Assembly: GCA_035516175.1 (NCBI GenBank)
Contig: DATJAO010000028.1
Coordinates: forward strand, 1-27,186
DNA: 27,186 nt
Direction: 5' to 3'
Source of the DNA: DASPSR01 sp035516175
GTDB lineage: Bacteria; Nitrospirota; UBA9217
The translations under genes and the position numbers were made by a program. This document shows positions 22,260-27,186 of this stretch, in pieces (within the stretch, counting starts at the first letter, position 1; each line of letters starts with the position of its first letter). The notes under the pieces were generated by a model that had not been told where the DNA came from, did not search any database, and saw only the letters and a program-made list of their open reading frames with translations.

Positions 22260-24932
22260 TTATGCTTTCTCAATCCGCACCGCAGAAACCTTGAACGATG
22301 GGATCTTGGACAGCGGGTCGAGCGACTTGCTGCTCGTCAGCGCATTTGCCGCGGATTCTTTGAAATGGAAAGGAATAAAGACCACTCCCGCTCCGGGCCA
22401 CTTTGACACCCTAGCCTTTACAAGGATAGAGCCCCTGCGCGAGCTAACCCTCACGCTTGCCCCATCCTCAATAGCAAGTCTCTGCGCGTCGGCCGGGTTG
22501 ATCTCGATATACGCCTCCGGTGATACGGCATGGATGGGTTTGACCCTCCTCGTCATGCTGCCGGTGTGATATTGAAACAACTGCCTGCCGGTTGTGAGCA
22601 GGAAGGGAAAGTCTTTGTCCGTCAACTCCGCTGACGGTTTATAGTTCACGAGTGAGAACCTGCCCTTGCCGCGAGGGAACCCTCCTTTGAACAGGTACTG
22701 CGTGCCCGGATGGTCCGGCGTGGGGCAGGGCCATTGTAGGCCGCCGTCTTCGAGCCTGGCATAGCTCATGCCGGCCATCGCAGGCCAGGCCTGTCCGATC
22801 TCGCGGAATATTTCATTGGTATGATTATAGGGCATGTCGTAGCCCATGCGTTTCGACAACTCCATAATGATGAGCGAGTCTTTCATCGCTAATCCGGGAG
22901 AATTGACGGCCCTTCTGACCCGCTGGACCCGCCGCTCGGTGTTCGTGAAGGTGCCGACCTTTTCGGCGAACGACGAGGCCGGGAGCACAACATGCGCCAG
23001 CTCCGCCGTCTCGGTCATGAAGATATCCTGCACAACGAGGAAGTCGAGCGCTTTGAGCGCCTTAGTGGTATGGGCCACATCAGGATCGCTGATAACCGGG
23101 TTTTCTCCCATGATGTAAAGGGCCTTGAGGATGCCTTTTTCAGCGGCCGGAAGCATCTCTGTGGCGGTCATTCCTTCCTTGTCCGACAGCTTCGCGTTCC
23201 ACAAGGCCTCGAACTTCTCCCGAATCGCTGGGATGGTAACCCGCTGATACCCCGGATAATTGTTGGGGATGCAGCCCATATCGGTGGAGCCCTGGACGTT
23301 GTTCTGGCCGCGCAGGGGATTTACACCCGCGCTTTCCTTGCCGAGATTCCCGGTCATGAGCGCCAGATTGGCGATTGAGAAGACGTTTTCCGTGCCGTGG
23401 GCATGCTGGGTGATCCCCATGGTGTAGTAGATGCCGGCCTTGTCCGATCCCCCGTACAAACGCGCAGCCTTGACGATCGTATCAGCAGGTACACCAGTGA
23501 TCGCCGAGACAGCTTCGGGCGTATACTCCTCAAGATTTTTCCTGAACTCTTCGTCAAAGCCCTCGGTCATGGACGCGATGAAGTCCTGCTTGATGAGGCC
23601 CTCTTTCACGATCACGTGCATCATCCCGTTCAGGAGGGACACGTCCGTGCCGGGCTTGTGCTGCATCCAGATGTCAGCGAAGCGCACCAAGGGCACCCGC
23701 CGTGGATCGGCGATGATGATCTTGGCGCCTTTTCGCTTGGCCTTGATCATCTTGAGAGCGACGATGGGGTGGTTCTCCTTGGTGTTCGAACCGATGACGA
23801 ACAGTACGTCGTTGTTCTCTATCTCGGCCATCGAGTTCGTCATCGCACCGGAACCGAATACAGTGGCCAGACCGGCCACAGTCGAGCTATGTCAGTAGCG
23901 TGCGCAGTGATCGACATTGTTCGTGCCGATACACGCACGGATGAATTTCTGAAAGAGGTAATTTTCTTCATTGGTGCATCGCGCGGAGGAGAGCCCGCCG
24001 ATGGCATCGGGGCCATGCTTCTGCTTGATGGAACCTAGCTTCTTGGCAATAAGGCTAAACGCCTCGTCCCAGGAAGCGGGAACAAACGCACCGTCCTTCT
24101 TGATGAGCGGCGTCGTGAGCCGGTCGGGGCTGTTAATGAAACTGTATCCGTACCGCCCCTTGACGCAGAGCCATCCTTCGTTGATCGTGTCAGGCCGCGA
24201 GGTGATGCGCACCACTTCGTTCCTGCTCACATGCAGAGTGAGGTTGCACCCGCATCCGCAGTAGGTGCAGATGGTCTCGACCGATTTCACGTCCTTCTGT
24301 CTGCCCTTGCCCATGGATTGCTTGCCAATAAGCGCTCCGGTGGGGCAGATGCTGACGCACTGGCCGCAGAACTCGCAGTTCAGATCCTTCCCGAAGGGCG
24401 GCGATATTTTGGCGGTGAACCCTCTCCCCGCGACATCGATCGCGCCGAGACCCTGGATCTCATCGCACACGCGCACGCACTTGCCGCAGAGGATGCACTT
24501 CTCCATGTCCCGTTCAATAAATGGGTTCAGATCTTTCTTGGTATACTGTCGGCGCTCTCCGGCAAAGCGGTTCGAACGGATGTCGTAGAAATAAGCCAGC
24601 TCCTGGAGGGTGCAGTCACCGGCCCGCTCGCAGACCATGCAGTCGTTCGGATGGTCGGAGAGCAGAAGTTCGACAATGGTGCGACGCTGACGCTCGATCA
24701 GCTCGTTCGTGGTCTCGACCTCCATGCCTTCGGTCACCGGCGTCGTGCACGCGGTCACCGGCCGGGGCATGCCCTTTGCCTGGATGAGGCAGAGCCTGCA
24801 TCCGCCGTGGGGCTCGAGCCTTGGATCGTCGCAGAGCGTCGGAATATAGATGTCGTTCCGCCGAGCGGCATCGAGAACGGTCGTTCCGTCAGGAACGACG
24901 ATCTTCCTGTCATTTATAGATAAATTTACCAT
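22260..24932 (-). CDS. fdhA: formate dehydrogenase catalytic subunit, selenocysteine-containing (TGA 23892-23894 read through)
   Basis: A molybdopterin (Mo/W) formate dehydrogenase subunit of 890 residues if the in-frame TGA at 23892-23894 is read as Sec347. Order: NuoG-like [2Fe-2S] domain (IPTLCDDP, GGCRLC, TACTTP); His/Cys 4Fe-4S site (DHPNDCMVCERAGDC); two ferredoxin clusters (CILCGKCVRVC, CEFCGQCVSICP); Fe4S4 domain of the molybdoenzyme (CTYCGCGCNL, GWLCVKGR); then the Mo-bisPGD domains. The context HCARY-U-HSSTVAGL matches the CAR.UH...VAGL active site of formate dehydrogenases, where Sec (or Cys) ligates the metal. The downstream part (GSNTKENHPIV, TGRQLFQYHTGSMTRR and a C-terminal dinucleotide-binding domain) is intact with no other disruption. 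Without recoding it would be split into 346- and ~539-residue pieces. It is read with the NuoF/NuoE-like genes. Confidence 0.95.
23861..23894 (-). promoter_or_regulatory. bacterial SECIS-like hairpin for Sec insertion
   Basis: On the minus strand, TGA (23894-23892) is followed after 12 bases by GTGGCC-GGTCT-GGCCAC (23879-23863), a perfect 6-bp stem with a five-base loop. The loop GGTCT is the same as the SelB-binding loop of the E. coli fdhF SECIS and sits at the same codon distance (GGU CUG as the 8th and 9th codons counting UGA as the first). Confidence 0.88.
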
Positions 24933-24935
24933 CGC

Positions 24936-26714
24936 TTACCCTTTTTTGATCGCCTTGAACTTGCATGTTTCGAAGCAGGCTCCGCACTTGATGCAGATGT
25001 CCTGAATGATCTTGTGCGGCTTCTTTTTTTCTCCGATGATTGCGCCAGCCGGGCAGACCCGCGTGCAGGCGGTGCATCCCTTGCAAAACTCCTCTAGGAT
25101 GCTGTAGGAAAGCAGGTCCTTGCACACCCCCGCGGGACATCGTTTTTCATAAATGTGCGCCTCGTACTCGTCGCGGTAGTACCTGATCGTGGAGAGTACC
25201 GGATTCGGAGCGCTCTGTCCAAGGCCACAGAGCGATGACGTCTTCACATCGCTGCTCAGGGTCTCGAGGAGCTCGATGTCGCTCTCCCTCCCCTTGCCTT
25301 CGGTGATCCTCGTCAGGATTTCAAGGAGTCTCTTCGTCCCGATCCGGCAGGGAATGCATTTGCCGCAGGACTCGGATTTCGTGAATTCCAGAAAGTATTT
25401 GGCCACGTTCACCATGCAGTCCGTCTCATCCAGCACGACCATGCCGCCTGAGCCCATGATCGACCCGACCTTGCCGAGCGATTCATAATCCAGTGTCGTT
25501 TCAATTAAGCTCGCGGGGATGCATCCGCCTGAAGGACCGCCGGTCTGGACCGCTTTCAGCTTCTTGCCGCCTTCGATGCCTCCGCCGATATTGTAGATGA
25601 CCTCTTTAAGCGGGATGCCCATCGGTACTTCGATAAGGCCCGAGTTTTGGATCTTGCCGGTCAGCGCGAAGACCTTCGTGCCCTTGCTTTTCTCCGTGCC
25701 CATGGAGGCATACCAGGCTGCCCCCTTGCGGATGATGTAGGGCACGTTCGCGAGCGTTTCCACGTTGTTGATAATCGTGGGATAGCCCCAGAGGCCTTTT
25801 TGGACCGGGAATGGTGGTTTAGCCTTCGGTTGTCCGCGCTTGCCTTCAATAGAGGCGATGAGCGCCGTCTCTTCGCCGCACACAAAGGCGCCGGCTCCGA
25901 GCTTGACTTTAATGGAAAAATCCAACCCTGTGCCGAGGATGTGCTTGCCAAGGAAGCCCCGCTCCTTCGCCTGTTTGATCGCGAGGTGAAGGCGCTCAAC
26001 AGCGAGCGGGTATTCCGCCCGGATGTATACGTATCCGTAGGGCGCACCGATGGCATAGGCGCCGATAATCATACCCTCGATCACCGCGTGCGGATTTCCT
26101 TCGACGACGGAGCGGTCCATGAACGCGCCCGGGTCACCCTCGTCGGCGTTACAGATGAGATACTTGACCGGGCCGGGGGCCTTGATAGCCATGTCCCACT
26201 TCACGCCCGTGGGGAAGCCCGCACCACCGCGTCCTCGAAGGCCCGATGCCTTGATCACCTCGATCGTCTCCTGGGGAGTCATGGTCGTGAGGACCTTCTT
26301 CGTTGCCTCGTATCCGCCACGGCTGATAAAGGAGTCGATGTCCTCGGGGTCGACCTCGCCGCAGTCCGAGAGCACTACCTTGACCTGCTTGTCATGGAAG
26401 GTATGGTAATCGTCTTTCACGAGCCAGTCAGCTACCGGCGTGCCGCCCACGATATGCTCGCTCACGATCCGCTCCGCCATGTCGGGCTTTATGTACTGGT
26501 AGGTTGCTTTGTCGCCGTTGATAATTACATCGACGAGCACGTCACGTGCGCAGAAGCCCCGACATCCGACTTTGTGCATGGAGCAGTTCTTCTCCAGCGT
26601 CGCCGGGATGCCGGAGGCAGCAATGGCCTTCTTGAAGGAAGACATTACTTCCACGCCGCCTGCGGCTATCCCGCCCGTACCCATGCAGACTTTTATCGAG
26701 ACTTCTTTATTCAT
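24936..26714 (-). CDS. NuoF-like NAD/FMN subunit of the formate dehydrogenase complex
   Basis: A 592-residue electron-transfer subunit related to NuoF, HydB/HndC and FdsB. Order: N-terminal thioredoxin-like [2Fe-2S] domain (CMGTGG near residue 10, then CSMHKVGCRGFC); FMN/NADH-binding core (GLRGRGGAGFPTGVKWDM, ICNADEGDPGAFMDRSVVEG); SLBB region (GLIEVPMGIPLKEVIYNIGG); 4Fe-4S motif ESCGKCIPCRIGTKRLLEIL; and two C-terminal ferredoxin clusters (CKGCTACTRVCPAG, CIKCGACFETCKF). It passes electrons between NAD(H) and FdhA. The extra ferredoxin clusters resemble those in electron-bifurcating hydrogenases and formate dehydrogenases, so ferredoxin involvement is possible. Three bases separate its stop from the fdhA start. 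CGGAG precedes its ATG. Confidence 0.92.
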   Translation of the reverse strand: MNKEVSIKVCMGTGGIAAGGVEVMSSFKKAIAASGIPATLEKNCSMHKVGCRGFCARDVLVDVIINGDKATYQYIKPDMAERIVSEHIVGGTPVADWLVKDDYHTFHDKQVKVVLSDCGEVDPEDIDSFISRGGYEATKKVLTTMTPQETIEVIKASGLRGRGGAGFPTGVKWDMAIKAPGPVKYLICNADEGDPGAFMDRSVVEGNPHAVIEGMIIGAYAIGAPYGYVYIRAEYPLAVERLHLAIKQAKERGFLGKHILGTGLDFSIKVKLGAGAFVCGEETALIASIEGKRGQPKAKPPFPVQKGLWGYPTIINNVETLANVPYIIRKGAAWYASMGTEKSKGTKVFALTGKIQNSGLIEVPMGIPLKEVIYNIGGGIEGGKKLKAVQTGGPSGGCIPASLIETTLDYESLGKVGSIMGSGGMVVLDETDCMVNVAKYFLEFTKSESCGKCIPCRIGTKRLLEILTRITEGKGRESDIELLETLSSDVKTSSLCGLGQSAPNPVLSTIRYYRDEYEAHIYEKRCPAGVCKDLLSYSILEEFCKGCTACTRVCPAGAIIGEKKKPHKIIQDICIKCGACFETCKFKAIKKG

Positions 26715-26801
26715 GATTACTCCGAAAGGTCAGGCTTGAGGCCTGATTCTTCACCTTGCATCGCGCGATAAGAAGCGAAACGGTTTCCCTCATCTTTTGC
26801 A

Positions 26802-27186
26802 TTAGATATAATCAGTGTACTCCCGCTTCCCCTCCTTAAGGGTCTTCATCTCTTTCATGAGCCTGTCGGGTGTCATCTTTCCGTGCACAGTCTTATTGAT
26901 GATGATGACCGGCGCAATGCTGCAGGCACCTACGCAGTTGACCTTCTCCACGGTAAACTTGAGATCTTCGGATGTGTCCTCGCCATCGGGAATGGCCAGT
27001 TCTTTTACCAAACTGTTAATCAGCCGCTCCGAGCCCTTGACATGACATGCGGTGCCGCAGCATGCGGTGATCACGTTCTTGCCCTTGGGCTTGAGATGGA
27101 ACTGGGCGTAGAACGTCGCGATGCCGTAGAACTTCGCCGGCGGCACATCGAGCCGTTCGGAGACCCAATAGATCGCATCCTCGCGC
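26802..27186 (-). CDS. NuoE-like [2Fe-2S] subunit (5' end beyond the window)
   Basis: A partial gene: the frame stays open to the window edge (REDAIYWVSERLDVPPAKFYG precedes the first in-window start codon), so about 128 residues are seen and the N-terminus is missing. It is the thioredoxin-fold [2Fe-2S] protein of the NuoE/HydC/HndA family: FYGIATFYAQFHLKPKGKN, then the cluster ligands in ITACCGTACHVKGS and VNCVGACSIAPVIIIN. With the NuoF-like and FdhA subunits it makes an NAD-linked soluble formate dehydrogenase. The spacer to the NuoF-like gene is 87 bases and has no clear terminator. Confidence 0.93.
   Translation of the reverse strand, partial: REDAIYWVSERLDVPPAKFYGIATFYAQFHLKPKGKNVITACCGTACHVKGSERLINSLVKELAIPDGEDTSEDLKFTVEKVNCVGACSIAPVIIINKTVHGKMTPDRLMKEMKTLKEGKREYTDYI

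Noticed and set aside
23892..23894. Reading the FdhA TGA as a nonsense mutation or assembly error
   Set aside because: The codon falls exactly on the Sec/Cys active-site column, both flanks are conserved and in frame, and a SECIS-like hairpin follows; a random stop at this one codon is unlikely.
25647..26771. A 374-codon open frame on the plus strand opposite the NuoF-like gene
   Set aside because: It lies almost wholly antisense to a gene with many family motifs, and its product shows no recognisable domain. Long antisense frames are common in GC-biased genes.

Overview
The window looks like a chromosomal segment of an anaerobic, Gram-negative-type bacterium of medium-high GC content (coding lines counted by hand run near 55%). 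A selenocysteine-containing NAD-linked formate dehydrogenase, formate-tetrahydrofolate ligase, a hemerythrin/DUF438 protein, a PA2778/PA2779-type lipoprotein locus and an atpBE pair separate from the other ATP synthase genes would fit an uncultivated Nitrospirota or Desulfobacterota (deltaproteobacterial) lineage. That placement is inference; no rRNA is present. I found no tRNA, CRISPR array, phage or insertion sequence.

Left part (1-5726, all +): the translation cluster rpsB-tsf-pyrH-frr, preceded by a candidate promoter and structured leader. It runs into a four-gene envelope locus: two tandem PA2779-like small membrane proteins, a C39-like peptidase lipoprotein, and a TPR lipoprotein whose GTG start overlaps the peptidase stop. 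Positions 5868-7123 hold atpB and atpE between a sigma70-like promoter and a strong terminator. Positions 7124-8171 carry, on the minus strand, an intact left-handed beta-helix (hexapeptide-repeat) gene and a decayed tandem copy of it.

Middle (8506-13585, +): gltX, a 56-codon remnant of a membrane spermidine-synthase-like gene, then a tightly overlapping rqcP-like / pdxA / AI-2E-family permease set that appears to start from a leaderless promoter, and a LOG-family gene. A minus-strand pair follows (small Cys-rich protein and VTT/DedA-like membrane protein), again with a possible leaderless start. Positions 14845-15214 contain a possible small RNA, followed by an exported TPR protein and an RRM-type RNA-binding protein.

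Right part (17145-27186): a DUF438/hemerythrin/PAS protein (-), an AT-rich dcd gene (+) that looks compositionally foreign, and then a minus-strand formate module: a NuoE-like subunit (cut by the window edge), a NuoF-like subunit with extra ferredoxin clusters, a NuoG/FdhA-like catalytic subunit, a cyclic-nucleotide-domain protein, and fhs. The catalytic subunit is interrupted by an in-frame TGA at the position where formate dehydrogenases carry selenocysteine. A SECIS-like hairpin with a GGTCT loop follows it, so the two apparent ORFs are best read as one 890-residue selenoprotein. Together the module would interconvert formate and CO2 with NAD(H) and/or ferredoxin and feed formate into the folate one-carbon pathway (possibly the methyl branch of Wood-Ljungdahl).
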